DNA from: Alphaproteobacteria bacterium
GTDB lineage: Bacteria; Pseudomonadota; Alphaproteobacteria; Rs-D84
Length of the DNA: 64,000 bases
Direction: 5' to 3'
Assembly (NCBI GenBank): GCA_017503725.1
Contig: JAFVSL010000010.1
Coordinates: forward strand, 25,013 to 89,012
The translations under genes were made by a program, and so were the position numbers. Each line of letters opens with the position of its first letter. Positions within the stretch are counted from its first letter, which is position 1. The notes under the pieces are model-generated. The model did no database searches. It was not told the origin of the DNA and saw only the letters and a program-made list of their open reading frames with translations. Positions 26,098-36,139 of the stretch are shown piece by piece.

Positions 26098-26435
26098 TAT
26101 TCTGCCTCCTCTGTGTTTTTCTTCATCATAATAGAAGGTGTTGATGACAATTCGTCAACACGTACATTCAAGAAACGGATAACGTCTTCGTCAATACGGG
26201 AACGACGTTCCAATTCATCGATTTTAGAACCATCTAATTCGATATTCAGCATGACATAGTGTGCCTTGCGATTTTTACGAATGATATAGGCCAAGTTCTT
26301 CAAACCCCAGAATTCTGTGGATTTAACATCACCGCCCAATTCTTTGATGATTTCGGTAAATTTTGCCGCTTTTTCTTTAACCTGCGACTCGGTCAAGTCC
26401 TGGCGGAAAACCAAGACACTTTCGTAGTAAGCCAT
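26097..26435 (-). CDS. rpsF: 30S ribosomal protein S6
   Basis: A 112-residue protein, start [19 protein letters not shown], with the [18 protein letters not shown] motif. AGGAAG precedes the ATG. It is first gene of the operon with rpsR and rplI. Confidence 0.96.
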   Translation of the reverse strand: MAYYESVLVFRQDLTESQVKEKAAKFTEIIKELGGDVKSTEFWGLKNLAYIIRKNRKAHYVMLNIELDGSKIDELERRSRIDEDVIRFLNVRVDELSSTPSIMMKKNTEEAE

Positions 26436-26454
26436 TTTTATTTCTTCCTATGGT

Positions 26455-26526
26455 TAATATAGCCAATAACACCATGTTATTAGCAGGAACGCCACCAATT
26501 ATGAACAATTTTTGACAAAAATCAAG
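26455..26526 (-). promoter_or_regulatory. Promoter and hairpin leader of the rpsF operon
   Basis: On the minus strand a TTGATT/CATAAT promoter is followed by a leader with a 9-bp hairpin GCTAATAAC/GTTATTGGC, loop ATGGT. rpsF leaders can bind the S6:S18 complex; whether this one does is unproven. Confidence 0.5.
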
Positions 26527-26541
26527 TGTTTTTTATCGTTT

Positions 26542-29316
26542 TTATTTTCCCCACACTGGGGCAATGACATATTCGGCGACCAATGGCACGGACAGTTTTG
26601 TCACGTTTTCCATTGCCGATTTTATCTTTGACGCAAATTCGTTGGCGCGCGCGGCGTCACATTCAAATACGATTTCGTCGTGAACCTGCATAATCATACG
26701 GATTGTGTCGGCGTTTGGTGTAATTATATCTTTATCAATTTCAACCATTATGCGTCGCATTAGGTCGGCCTCATACCCCTGGATTGGGGCGTTGACCGCC
26801 GCACGCATCGCATATGCCCGCATACGGGGATTGCGGGCCTCTGGCAATTCTATGCGTCGACCCCACGGGGTGTAAACGCACGCGTTTTCGGTTGCAAATT
26901 TCTTGGTCGCGTCAATATATTCGCGAATTTCCGGCAGACCCGCCATATATGAATCAATAATATTCTTGGCGTCCGCCCGTGACGTGCCCAATTGCCCCGC
27001 CAGGCCAAATGACGATATCCCATAAATAATTGAAAAGTTTACCGTTTTTGCCGCGCGCCGTAATTCGCGTGGTACGGGCGCGTCATTTGCGATACCAAAT
27101 ATTTTGCGGGCGGTTTGTTCGTGAATGTCGGCACCACTGTTAAACGTTTCACGAAATGTTGTCACATTTGCCACATCCGCCAGCAAGCGTAATTGAATCT
27201 GGGAATAATCGACCGATATCAGTGTACGACCCGCGGGTGCAATGAAGCACTTTCTGATTTCTTCGCCCAGGGCGGTTTTAATCGGAATATTTTGCAGGTT
27301 TGGATCACGACTGGACAGGCGTCCCGTGTTCGTACTGGTCTGTAAATAGGTTGTATGGATACGGCCATCGGATGCAATTTGCCGCGGCAATGCGTCCGCG
27401 TATGTTCCCGCCAGCTTTGCAATCGACCGCCAGTTCAATATTTTTTCAACAATTGGATGTGCATCAATCAATTCGTTCAAAGAATCGGCATCTGTGGAAC
27501 GCTTTTTATTTGCCGGCAATCCCAATTCATCAAACAGTATTGCGGCCAACTGCTTGGGGCTGGCGATATTAAATTCGTGCCCAGATATTTCCCATATTTC
27601 AGATTGCAGTTGTGTTAGTTGTTCGTGGAATACGGTGGACAGTTGCTGTAATTTATTCCGGTCGGCCATAACGCCGTTACGTTCCATTTTTAACAAAACC
27701 GGCATCAATGGTAAATCACAGGTCTCGTACAATTCGCGTAACTTTGCATTTGTATCCAGTTGTGGGCGCATATGATTATACAGCGCCATTGTTATTGCGG
27801 CATCTTCGGCGGCGTATGGTGTGGCGACGTCTACCGGCAATAAATCAAAGTGCATATCCGCGTCACGTGTTTTTGGTGCAAACAAGGATGCAAACCTGAT
27901 ATTTTCGTGATTCAGGTATTTTAATGCCAATTCATCCATACCGTGTCCGTGCAATGTCCCGTGCAGGATATAAGACAGCAACATCGTATCATCAAATGGG
28001 CGGATTTGGGTTGTGTCCCAGCCCTCGTTTTCCATAATGTGAAAATCGTATTTAAGGTTGTGTCCAACCTTTACAATATTTGGATTGGTAAATATCGGCC
28101 ATAATTTTTTATAAACCGTGTCAATGGGTAATTGGTCCGGGGCCGGGGTATCGCCACCAAACAAATCATTGGCGACGGTGCGATGACGGATTGGAATATA
28201 TGCGCCGTGCATATCATCCGTGGCCAGGCAAATTCCGACAATTTTGTCCGTCATTGCGTTCAGGCCCGTTGTTTCGGTGTCGACCGCAATTATATTTGTA
28301 ACGCGGTTCAGAAATTTATCCAGCCCATCCGCCGTTGTTATTGTTTCGTATGTGATTTCGCGCCGCTGTGGCGTTGGGGCGGTGGGCGCATCCGCCGGCA
28401 TATCACATTGGGATGCGGCGTATGAAAACATATCGGATGCGGATGCTGGACTATATTTTTCAATCGGAAATAATTTTTCGATTTTTGCCACCAATGAATT
28501 ACTTTCTATTTTATTTCGTACAAAATCCAGTGCGCCGGGTGTGTTAAATGCAAATGGCTTAATCACCAAATCAGTCAGTTCAACGTCCGTCTTTAACGTG
28601 ACCAATTTGCGTGAAATGTATGCCATTTCACGATTGTCGCGCAATAATCCCCGAATGCGTTCGTTCTTTACGTCATCCAAATTCGCATAAAGGTTATCCA
28701 GGTTGCCAAATTGGTTAATTAGTTCGGCGGCCTTTTTCGGGCCAATTCCGGGGACACCGGGAACATTATCAGATGAATCCCCCATTAGCGATTGAACGTC
28801 GATGACCCGATCTGGGGAAACACCGAATTTTTCCAAAACCTGGGGTTCGTGTATTTCGATATTTTTCATCCCGTCATAAAGGAACACGCAATCAGATACC
28901 AGTTGCATTAAATCCTTGTCGCTGGTGATGATGCGCGTCGCGCGGGGTGCATCGCAATTTTGTCGCGCCAGGGTGGCGATTACATCGTCGGCCTCGACCC
29001 CGGGGATGCACAGGACCGGCATACCCAATGCAGACAATCCTTCGCGTATTAAATATGATTGGGAAATCAAATCCGCCGGTGTTTCGGTGCGGTTCGCCTT
29101 GTATTCGGGGTAAATATCCTGGCGAAATGTGACGCGTGACGCGTCAAATATGCATACGAATCTATCATCTGGCTTTGCGGCGGATAAAATCGGTAAAATC
29201 ATATTTAAAAATCCGTATACCGCGCCGGTTGGTGTGCCGTCACCACGGGTCAGGCGACTGTGCACACCGTAATAGGCACGAAACAACAACGAATTTCCAT
29301 CAATCAGTGTCAGCAT
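26542..29316 (-). CDS. polA: DNA polymerase I
   Basis: A 924-residue repair and Okazaki-fragment polymerase. The N-terminal 5'-3' exonuclease domain (1-290; GVEADDVIATLA, SDKDLMQLV) is intact. A 3'-5' exonuclease domain starts AVDTETTGLNAM, with its metal-binding Asp and Glu present, so proofreading should be active. The polymerase domain has motif A DYSQIQLRLLAD, motif B RRAAKTVNFSIIYG and motif C VHDEIVFE. The ATG follows TTGGGG. The length matches the family. Confidence 0.97.
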   Translation of the reverse strand: MLTLIDGNSLLFRAYYGVHSRLTRGDGTPTGAVYGFLNMILPILSAAKPDDRFVCIFDASRVTFRQDIYPEYKANRTETPADLISQSYLIREGLSALGMPVLCIPGVEADDVIATLARQNCDAPRATRIITSDKDLMQLVSDCVFLYDGMKNIEIHEPQVLEKFGVSPDRVIDVQSLMGDSSDNVPGVPGIGPKKAAELINQFGNLDNLYANLDDVKNERIRGLLRDNREMAYISRKLVTLKTDVELTDLVIKPFAFNTPGALDFVRNKIESNSLVAKIEKLFPIEKYSPASASDMFSYAASQCDMPADAPTAPTPQRREITYETITTADGLDKFLNRVTNIIAVDTETTGLNAMTDKIVGICLATDDMHGAYIPIRHRTVANDLFGGDTPAPDQLPIDTVYKKLWPIFTNPNIVKVGHNLKYDFHIMENEGWDTTQIRPFDDTMLLSYILHGTLHGHGMDELALKYLNHENIRFASLFAPKTRDADMHFDLLPVDVATPYAAEDAAITMALYNHMRPQLDTNAKLRELYETCDLPLMPVLLKMERNGVMADRNKLQQLSTVFHEQLTQLQSEIWEISGHEFNIASPKQLAAILFDELGLPANKKRSTDADSLNELIDAHPIVEKILNWRSIAKLAGTYADALPRQIASDGRIHTTYLQTSTNTGRLSSRDPNLQNIPIKTALGEEIRKCFIAPAGRTLISVDYSQIQLRLLADVANVTTFRETFNSGADIHEQTARKIFGIANDAPVPRELRRAAKTVNFSIIYGISSFGLAGQLGTSRADAKNIIDSYMAGLPEIREYIDATKKFATENACVYTPWGRRIELPEARNPRMRAYAMRAAVNAPIQGYEADLMRRIMVEIDKDIITPNADTIRMIMQVHDEIVFECDAARANEFASKIKSAMENVTKLSVPLVAEYVIAPVWGK

Positions 29317-29337
29317 AATTTACCCCAATATCTATGC

Positions 29338-29889
29338 CTAGAATATATAGCGCAATTTTACGCGCGCGTCATAGTGCATAATGTCAACCATTTCATTGGC
29401 GATTTCATACACGTTGTTGGCGTAAAGTACGCGACCCTCGACATCAAATTTGACGGGAATAACCGGTAAATCCAGGGTCAGGCCAATCATCCCCTGGTAT
29501 GTGATGGCATTGTCCATTGTAATGGATGGGCCCACAGATGGTTCATATTTTGAATCAAATGTTGTGCCCAGGCCCGCACCAAAATAAGGCTTTAAAATTG
29601 GTGTTGGAACTTTGAAATACGCGTTCACCATCCCCAGGTTCATTGTCGTGTCGTGCCCGTTCAGGTAATTATATTCGGCCTCGATACGGAACAGGGGGAT
29701 GTCCAGTCCAAATACCGCACCATAACTTTGTGCGCAGTGTTCGTGATAATCGTTGTCTATGAATTTAGCAGATGCGCCAACCCCCGCGGTTGCGCCGGCG
29801 TATACATCAAATAATAAATTTGCATTTGCCGTGCCGCACGATAATATAATTGCGGTGGTGGTTAAAAAAGCGATGGAATTTAATTTCAT
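29338..29889 (-). CDS. Outer-membrane beta-barrel protein, 183 aa
   Basis: A signal peptide (1-23, ending ANA), then strand-rich repeats of about 10 residues and a terminal IF, as in small OmpW/Omp25-like barrels. AAAGGAG precedes the ATG. It is downstream of and divergent from pth. No enzymatic motif is seen; a structural or adhesion role is the safest guess. Confidence 0.75.
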   Translation of the reverse strand: MKLNSIAFLTTTAIILSCGTANANLLFDVYAGATAGVGASAKFIDNDYHEHCAQSYGAVFGLDIPLFRIEAEYNYLNGHDTTMNLGMVNAYFKVPTPILKPYFGAGLGTTFDSKYEPSVGPSITMDNAITYQGMIGLTLDLPVIPVKFDVEGRVLYANNVYEIANEMVDIMHYDARVKLRYIF

Positions 29890-29935
29890 TTTTGACTCCT
29901 TTCTGTGATATCATAATAAAAAAAGAGTGATTGAT

Positions 29936-30457
29936 ATGCAAGAAAATAAGCCGATACTGGTTGTTGGACTGGGGAATCCCGGGGCGGAATATGTGAACAC
30001 GCGTCATAATGTTGGGTTTATGGCGGTGGATGCGCTTGCGGGGGCGGATGCCACGTGGAAAAAGGAAAAAAATGCCCTGGTATTTGCGACAACAATTGAT
30101 GGACGTCGGGTCATTTTTGTAAAACCACAAACCTATATGAATAACAGTGGGGTTGCGGTCTTGGCGCTGATGACGTTTTACAAGGTGCCGTTGGAGAATA
30201 TTATTGTTATTCACGATGATATGGATTTAAAGATTGGTGATGTGCGCGAAAAAATTGGTGGGGGCAGTGCCGGTCACAACGGTATAAAGTCCATTGATGC
30301 AAATGTTGGGCGTGATTACAAGCGTGTGCGGATTGGAATCGGTCATCCGCGTGATTTTGATTTGCCGATGGAACCGGCGGATTGGGTCTTGGGACGGTTT
30401 GGCGCGGTACAGATTGCCACAATAAATAATGTGATTGATGGCATAAATTTATTTTAG
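29936..30457 (+). CDS. pth: Peptidyl-tRNA hydrolase
   Basis: A 173-residue enzyme that frees tRNA from dropped-off peptidyl-tRNA. GLGNPGAEYVNTRHNVGF carries the catalytic His, and NNSG and HDDMDL carry the Asn and Asp. GGGSAGHNGIKSI is conserved. It ends about 20 residues earlier than the common form, lacking part of the last helix. I prefer ATG 29936 (AAGAG upstream) to GTG 29927. Confidence 0.93.
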   Translation: MQENKPILVVGLGNPGAEYVNTRHNVGFMAVDALAGADATWKKEKNALVFATTIDGRRVIFVKPQTYMNNSGVAVLALMTFYKVPLENIIVIHDDMDLKIGDVREKIGGGSAGHNGIKSIDANVGRDYKRVRIGIGHPRDFDLPMEPADWVLGRFGAVQIATINNVIDGINLF

Positions 30458-30471
30458 TTTGTTTTGGAATA

Positions 30472-30494
30472 CATCCCGCAAATTGCGGGATTTA
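30472..30494. terminator. Hairpin between converging genes
   Basis: ATCCCGCAA/TTGCGGGAT palindrome between pth and the 1039-residue gene, with a weak T-run on each side. Confidence 0.6.
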
Positions 30495-33400
30495 TTCGTA
30501 TGTTATCATAAAGTGATGATCTATTTGATCATAGAATGTTGCGCATGACCCGCTGCCACCGGTTATTTCCCAAAACCAGGTTTCTTTTTCGGCGTCGTAA
30601 CTTAATTCGCAAGATGTGTTTCCATCCTTTGTTAAATACGACAATGCTGGTGATGCATCGGTATTTTCTGGACTGTAATACATACCGCTATTTGTTATAA
30701 CCAGATAGCGACCGTTACATGTTAGGGTATCGCCAGATGGGAAATTGCTTTGTGTGGTGCCCGTTTGTGTGCCGTCCATTTCGCCCAGGCATATTAACAT
30801 ATTTATATTATCTGCATAATATGTGGTGTCGTCTGGTTCGAATGTTAATACATATTCTATGGTGCTGTTTTTTGGTATGCAGACATTTACTTTTACTGTG
30901 GTGGCATCATTGTTTGCACCGTCTGGGTAATAGCCAACATTTGTATCATAGGTTAATGTTGCAAGTGTGCCCGTGGCAGCATTACAGCAGTTACCCCAAT
31001 AGTCCGCCACGTTGCCATCAAAGCAACAATTGGTTTCGTTGTTTGGTGTATAGATGCGAGATTCGCTTTTGCATTGTAGGCCGTCGTTTGCAAATTCAGA
31101 GTTTGCGTAACATACGCCGTTTGCACCCTGACGATAGCCGGGACCACACGTTGTATCACGACAGGAATCTGAAATTGTGTCGGTGCCCGTATTTAATGCG
31201 AACCAATACAGCAATGTTGTTTCGTCGTCGTTTGTTGGCTTAATAATCATATTGTGGGCGGTCACGTCGGTCAGTGGTGTGGTCGGATCTAATTCACAAT
31301 GCCCCCAAATACGTTCGGCAATACGGCAGGTTTTACATTCCGTTGATGTGTCCTTGCTGTTGTCACATTTCCCTTTGGCAACGCAAATGTCATACACACA
31401 GCGCATCATATCATTTTTTATTATACCTGGGGCTTCTTCGGTTCCAGATATTGTAGTTGTGTTGGATATCATACATTTGTTGGTATGGTATCCGCTACCA
31501 GTTACGCTGCTGACCAGGGCGGGGTATTCTTTCCCGTTATACCAGCCATCGTACAATTCGCTATAAAATGAATAAGGTGGCGTTTTTGTGGATTCGGTCG
31601 GTATTATTCCACGGTCTGCCAGTTGTTTGGTGATGTTTTCAATCGAATCGGTGCCGGCACTGGCGACACAGTCTAGAACCTCGCCCCAACAGGATGTGCC
31701 GTTAATAATTGCCTTGCGGTTGACGGATGTTTCAATGTTTTCACACAGACCAAAGTTGCCAGATATAGATTTGCACGCCTGGATGATACAGGCACGTCCA
31801 ACCTCGCGACAGGTTTTTATAATTGTGTCATATGTTGTGTCGGTCGCGATTTCTGTCATACCGCCCGCCCAGTCTGTTTGACCATCGCCGGTTGTTTCCA
31901 TTAACGCGGTACAGGCGTTTTTCACATCGGCACACATTTCATTTACGGTTTTGTCGGCCAGAACACCAAATGTTGACAGGGCGCGTGCATCAAAATCCGT
32001 TAATGATTTTGCCGTATCTGATAAACACTGTGTGGTAAGTGTGGTACAGGACTGACGAACCTGTTCCAGTTTGGCATCCTGGGCCAATTTGATTTGTGCC
32101 AATGCGTCTTCGATGAAATCATCCCAGACCACATCTGAAATGTCTTGGCAGTGTTCCATTGCCGGTTCCAAGAATTTCTTTTTTGATTGCAGGTGCTGAA
32201 CAAAAACTTCGTTGCCCGGCATATTGGTCCAGGTTTTATCCCCGTTGGGGCGGGTGATAAGTCGGCTAAGGTTGGCCAGATTCTCGGTCAAGAATGCTTC
32301 GCCTGTGGATGGGTCAATGTATTGGCCCGTCATATCCAGGCATTTGGTCAGGTTTTCGCCGCAAACCGTTGTATTACTTAACATATCAAGCATTTTGCGT
32401 TTACAGGTTAAAATATCGTCGGAATTTTTATCCTGGTACGTGTCAAGTCGTGACATATCCAGCAGGGCGCTGTTTTCCAGAATCTTGGCGCGGGCGTTAT
32501 CCGTTTGTGTTTGGTATGATTTTTTGACCGTGTTACAGTCTTGTTCAATCATCATTTGATATCCGCTTTCGGCGATGGACAGTTGTTCGGGGGTACAGAC
32601 CTCGGCCGCCATTTCGCGACACACCGGCAGGGCCGCCCCATAAAGCGCCGTTCCCGTTTTTAGTGTCGTTGATGCGCCCATTAAACTGTCGACGTTGTCA
32701 AATGCGGCATCTTCGTTCAAAGACAGCGATATCGCGGTCAGGTTTCTGTCGAAAGAATCGTCGTCGAATTTGGTGTTTAATTTCTTGGTGATTTCATCCA
32801 ATAATTTTTTTGATTCGGATGTGTCTTTCTGATTAAAGGCCAGTTCCCCTTCGGTTGCGACGTTTAGGGCGGCGGCATCTTCGGCATCCATACTGACCGT
32901 CAACAGACGTTGTGAAAAATCCAACATCTTTTCTTCGGCGTTTTCAAGTTGCTTTTTCACACTGTCAAATTCGTGCAAGCGGGACGAGCACGCACAACGT
33001 TTAAGTTGACTGTCCTTGTTCGCGCAGAATTCATCCATACAGTTGTAATAAACGGTCCGGCATTCCCGGGCGTTGGAATTCATAATCGCATCGCGCAGGT
33101 TTTCCGTCGTGTTTGTGGCATCCGTGGCACTGCGTGCAACGGATGTACGGCGAATCGCATTTCTGGATGAAGGTGATGTGTTGCGATTCGCACTTTGTGT
33201 GCGTATGGCGGCGCGCGACGGCATTGCGGCCCGTGATACGGTTGGCGCCGTGGCGGTGCGACCGGTGGTGGCGCGCGATGCGGTATTTGTTGCAGTGCGC
33301 GCAGAAACCTGTTTCGTTGTTGGGGTGACGGATGTGCGTGACGTGGTTGAAACGGTTGCATTTGCACGTGGTGTTGTCGCACGTTCGCGGGAATTTTGTG

Positions 33401-33611
33401 TCTGTTTTGCGGTTGCGTTTGTTACGCGTGTAAGTGCGTTGGCGCCGGCCGATGTATCGGGGGTATTGGATTTTTTTCGCGCGGATGTAATTGTATTCGT
33501 TTCGCCACGACGCGTAGCGGCGCGTACAGCGTCATCAGATTCCGTGGCCCACACGTCACCAAACCCAAGTAACGCAAGGCATACGGCAAAAATTATCTTA
33601 AATCCCTTCAT
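30492..33611 (-). CDS. Large secreted Cys-rich protein of unknown function
   Basis: A 1039-residue protein. A signal peptide (1-22, GDVWA) is followed by about 160 residues of low-complexity Thr/Ala/Arg/Ser, rich in basic residues. Next is a Cys-containing helical region (RECRTVYYNCMDEFCANKDSQLKRCACS), then a long coiled-coil/helical body with scattered Cys pairs. The C-terminal half (after about 650) is Cys-dense with beta-sandwich-like strands. More than 40 Cys suggest disulfide bonding outside the cytoplasm. I recognise no family. ATG 33611 has AAGGATG upstream; a longer in-frame start runs through tRNA-Leu and is rejected. Confidence 0.75.
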   Translation of the reverse strand: MKGFKIIFAVCLALLGFGDVWATESDDAVRAATRRGETNTITSARKKSNTPDTSAGANALTRVTNATAKQTQNSRERATTPRANATVSTTSRTSVTPTTKQVSARTATNTASRATTGRTATAPTVSRAAMPSRAAIRTQSANRNTSPSSRNAIRRTSVARSATDATNTTENLRDAIMNSNARECRTVYYNCMDEFCANKDSQLKRCACSSRLHEFDSVKKQLENAEEKMLDFSQRLLTVSMDAEDAAALNVATEGELAFNQKDTSESKKLLDEITKKLNTKFDDDSFDRNLTAISLSLNEDAAFDNVDSLMGASTTLKTGTALYGAALPVCREMAAEVCTPEQLSIAESGYQMMIEQDCNTVKKSYQTQTDNARAKILENSALLDMSRLDTYQDKNSDDILTCKRKMLDMLSNTTVCGENLTKCLDMTGQYIDPSTGEAFLTENLANLSRLITRPNGDKTWTNMPGNEVFVQHLQSKKKFLEPAMEHCQDISDVVWDDFIEDALAQIKLAQDAKLEQVRQSCTTLTTQCLSDTAKSLTDFDARALSTFGVLADKTVNEMCADVKNACTALMETTGDGQTDWAGGMTEIATDTTYDTIIKTCREVGRACIIQACKSISGNFGLCENIETSVNRKAIINGTSCWGEVLDCVASAGTDSIENITKQLADRGIIPTESTKTPPYSFYSELYDGWYNGKEYPALVSSVTGSGYHTNKCMISNTTTISGTEEAPGIIKNDMMRCVYDICVAKGKCDNSKDTSTECKTCRIAERIWGHCELDPTTPLTDVTAHNMIIKPTNDDETTLLYWFALNTGTDTISDSCRDTTCGPGYRQGANGVCYANSEFANDGLQCKSESRIYTPNNETNCCFDGNVADYWGNCCNAATGTLATLTYDTNVGYYPDGANNDATTVKVNVCIPKNSTIEYVLTFEPDDTTYYADNINMLICLGEMDGTQTGTTQSNFPSGDTLTCNGRYLVITNSGMYYSPENTDASPALSYLTKDGNTSCELSYDAEKETWFWEITGGSGSCATFYDQIDHHFMITYE

Positions 33612-33674
33612 CCTTATGTGTGATAGTGTAGCAAATTTAAGAAAATCGGGGCAAGTGAAATATGAGATATAAAG

Positions 33675-33760
33675 TGGTGCGGCTAGGGGGAATCGAACCC
33701 CCAAGGATTTTATCCACAGCATCCTTAGTGCTGCGCGTCTACCAATTCCGCCATAGCCGC
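33675..33760 (-). tRNA. tRNA-Leu (anticodon AAG)
   Basis: An 86-nt type II tRNA: acceptor GCGGCTA/TAGCCGC, anticodon stem CAGCA/TGCTG with loop CTAAGGA, long variable arm, T arm GGGGG/CCCCC, CCA encoded. The anticodon AAG would need A34-to-inosine editing by TadA, as normally seen in bacteria only for tRNA-Arg(ACG). Confidence 0.92.
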
Positions 33761-33857
33761 AGTTGGTTGTCTTATTTTTGCAATAACAGATTTTTTTTTC
33801 AACCTTTTTATGATATAATTTCTTTGATATGAGTGTCTTATGGAAAGGGGCAATAAA

Positions 33858-35498
33858 ATGAAAAGATTATCTAAAATTTTATGTGGCGCATCATTGTTGG
33901 TGCTGGGGCCGGTCGCGGCAAATGCGGCGGGAACATATTATACCGGTGGGTACCAATCGCCCCAGACCGCACGATATCAATCGTCTGCGTTTTCAAATGC
34001 GAATAATAATGCGGCGCGTTCCGCGTCGGGTGTGTCGTCTTATAACCAGGCGCGATATAATTCGGCGGGGTATAATACCACGGGTTATGGTGCGACATAT
34101 GCCAATCGTTATGCGCAAAATGCGCGCACAAATACGAATGCGCGCGCGCAGTCAGCCCAGCCCCAGGTGGCGTCCAGTGGAAACGGATTTCATATTGATG
34201 CGGGATTGTCTTATAAGACGGGGATGTGGCAATTTGAAATGAATAATGCGGGGTCTAAATTGCATTATGACAACCTGATGTGGGGTGTGTTTGATGTAAA
34301 CGCCGGGTATGATTTTAATGTTGGTAATACAAAGTTGACCGTTGATGCGGGGTTGGAATATGGAATGCAGTTGGGTGAATCCACGATGATTGACGACGAT
34401 ATTACCAATGGTGGATCGTTAATCGGATATTGGGACGGGTACGAGGAATATTCACGTGCGTTGGCAATCGGTACCAGTAAAGATGGCGATATGTTGGGCC
34501 TGCGTGCGGGTGTTGGGTTAAAAGATTTCTTTACGTGGGGACGTGTAAAAATTACACCGTCAATTGGTTGGCGTCACCTGAATTATAAATTAGATACGTC
34601 AAACAACTATGCGTTGAATATAGATACAATTGGTGGTACGGATGGGTGCTTGTCGGGTGATGGATTAACGCAATGTTGGCCGTCGATTAAGTTCTTTAAG
34701 GTTGTAGCTGAAAATGTTGGGGGCGAAACAGTTAACTTTGTTGATTATACATCGGGTGGCGTTTTTGAATATATTGATTTGGATGGTGACAAGTATGCGG
34801 ATGCGGTTGGGATTCCGCTGAATCAGGCAAATGGTGGCGCTTATATTGATACATTGGAAACGTTTTATTCACATATGTCAGATGTCAGTCATTCGTATGA
34901 TGTAACGTGGACAGGGCCATATTTGGCGATGGATATGTTATATGATATCAATGCAAACAATTCGGTGACGGCGCGGGTTGAATTGGGACTGCCGATGTAT
35001 GATGTGACCGCCGATCAGCCATATCGTCCAGACTGGCAACATCCAAAGTCGATCGAAGACAAGGGTGATTTTGGTTCGGCAATACACTTTGGTGTTGGCG
35101 CAAATTGGCGCACGGCCATTACGGATGCGGTATCACTGTCGTTGGGTGTGACGTATGATTATTATAATGTCAGTGGTGCGGATGCAACGACATATTTGGA
35201 TGCAGCGTATTGGGAAAATGCGTATTATGCAATCTTGGCGTCTTATTATTATGATACCAGATTTGATTTTGCAGGTAATTGGGATGCGTCCCAGGATGCG
35301 ATGTTAAACGGGTTCGAAGGACCTCTGTATGATGTGAATGGTAATCCTACTGGTGAAGAGGGAATGTATGCGCCAGATCCGGATGCCGTATATATCAATC
35401 AGGCACGTAACAACGGTTGGAAAGATACGGTCAAGGATGAAATTGATTCTTTCTTCCGCTCGTTGGGTGTGCGTGTGGGCTTGAATATTAAATTCTAG
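33858..35498 (+). CDS. Outer-membrane beta-barrel protein, possibly omptin-like
   Basis: A 546-residue protein: signal peptide (1-23, ANA), an Asn/Ala/Tyr/Ser-rich low-complexity segment (about 25-95), then a long-strand barrel ending in Phe. GSKLHYDNLMWGVFDV, an acidic STMIDDDI loop and a late SYDVTWTGPYLAMDM strand recall omptin proteases (SKLDW, the MxDxDW Asp pair). Not all omptin residues are identifiable, so activity is uncertain. ATG 33858 has AAAGGGG upstream. An alternative is a porin or adhesin. Confidence 0.7.
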   Translation: MKRLSKILCGASLLVLGPVAANAAGTYYTGGYQSPQTARYQSSAFSNANNNAARSASGVSSYNQARYNSAGYNTTGYGATYANRYAQNARTNTNARAQSAQPQVASSGNGFHIDAGLSYKTGMWQFEMNNAGSKLHYDNLMWGVFDVNAGYDFNVGNTKLTVDAGLEYGMQLGESTMIDDDITNGGSLIGYWDGYEEYSRALAIGTSKDGDMLGLRAGVGLKDFFTWGRVKITPSIGWRHLNYKLDTSNNYALNIDTIGGTDGCLSGDGLTQCWPSIKFFKVVAENVGGETVNFVDYTSGGVFEYIDLDGDKYADAVGIPLNQANGGAYIDTLETFYSHMSDVSHSYDVTWTGPYLAMDMLYDINANNSVTARVELGLPMYDVTADQPYRPDWQHPKSIEDKGDFGSAIHFGVGANWRTAITDAVSLSLGVTYDYYNVSGADATTYLDAAYWENAYYAILASYYYDTRFDFAGNWDASQDAMLNGFEGPLYDVNGNPTGEEGMYAPDPDAVYINQARNNGWKDTVKDEIDSFFRSLGVRVGLNIKF

Positions 35499-35508
35499 GG
35501 TGTATAAT
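35481..35508 (+). promoter_or_regulatory. Promoter giving a leaderless transcript
   Basis: TTGAAT (35481-35486) and TATAAT (35503-35508) are 16 nt apart and overlap the end of the preceding gene. The -10 box ends 7 nt before ATG 35516. Confidence 0.6.
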
Positions 35509-35515
35509 TTCCGCT

Positions 35516-36118
35516 ATGAAAAGAATTTTAGGTATCTTGTCTTTGTTTGTAATGTCCGCGGCGGGTGCCGCGGATTTGCGCGGCAATGTGTCTCTGAATA
35601 TTACCAGTGATACCGCCGCGGCCGCGAAAAATATCGCAATGACAGAGGCTCGCCGTCAAATCGTTACAGATATTCTGGGGCAATATTCGGACAAAGATGC
35701 GTTGAATTTGGCCCTGGGTGAGGCGGATGACAATGCGCTGAATGCCCTGATTGCGTCGACCGAAATTGATGACGAACAGGCGTCCCCCACAACTTATTCG
35801 GCAAATATTTCTATGACGCTGGATGCGGATGCGGTGCGGACGTGGTTGGCGGAAAAAGGTGTGCAAAATTGGTTGCCGGATGCGGATAATATCAATCGAT
35901 TTGTCGTGTGGGCGGAATTGTCATCCCCGATTGCAAATTGGGTGGAATTAAATGATATTGCACGTCGTGAAAATGTGGATGTCGCAATAAAAAGCATTAA
36001 CGGTAATCGCCTAATGTTTGATTTGCCTATGTCGTCGCGTGGCACGTTCACGATTGCCGTACGCGAAGGTGGGTGGCACTATGCCAATATGGATGGCGCA
36101 TTACGTATTTGGAAATAG
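35516..36118 (+). CDS. Secreted protein of unknown function, 200 aa
   Basis: Signal peptide (1-18, GAA) then an alpha/beta domain with MTEARRQIVTDILGQYS and a C-terminal strand-rich part. I recognise no family with confidence. It follows the barrel gene by 17 nt and precedes another exported protein, so the three may form an envelope operon, though it has its own leaderless promoter. Confidence 0.65.
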   Translation: MKRILGILSLFVMSAAGAADLRGNVSLNITSDTAAAAKNIAMTEARRQIVTDILGQYSDKDALNLALGEADDNALNALIASTEIDDEQASPTTYSANISMTLDADAVRTWLAEKGVQNWLPDADNINRFVVWAELSSPIANWVELNDIARRENVDVAIKSINGNRLMFDLPMSSRGTFTIAVREGGWHYANMDGALRIWK

Positions 36119-36139
36119 TTTTTATATAGGGGTGCAGTC

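Noticed and set aside
33073..33672. A 199-codon plus-strand frame
   Set aside because: It is antisense to the Thr/Ala/Arg-rich head of the large secreted protein; its Val/Ala/Arg composition is a shadow.
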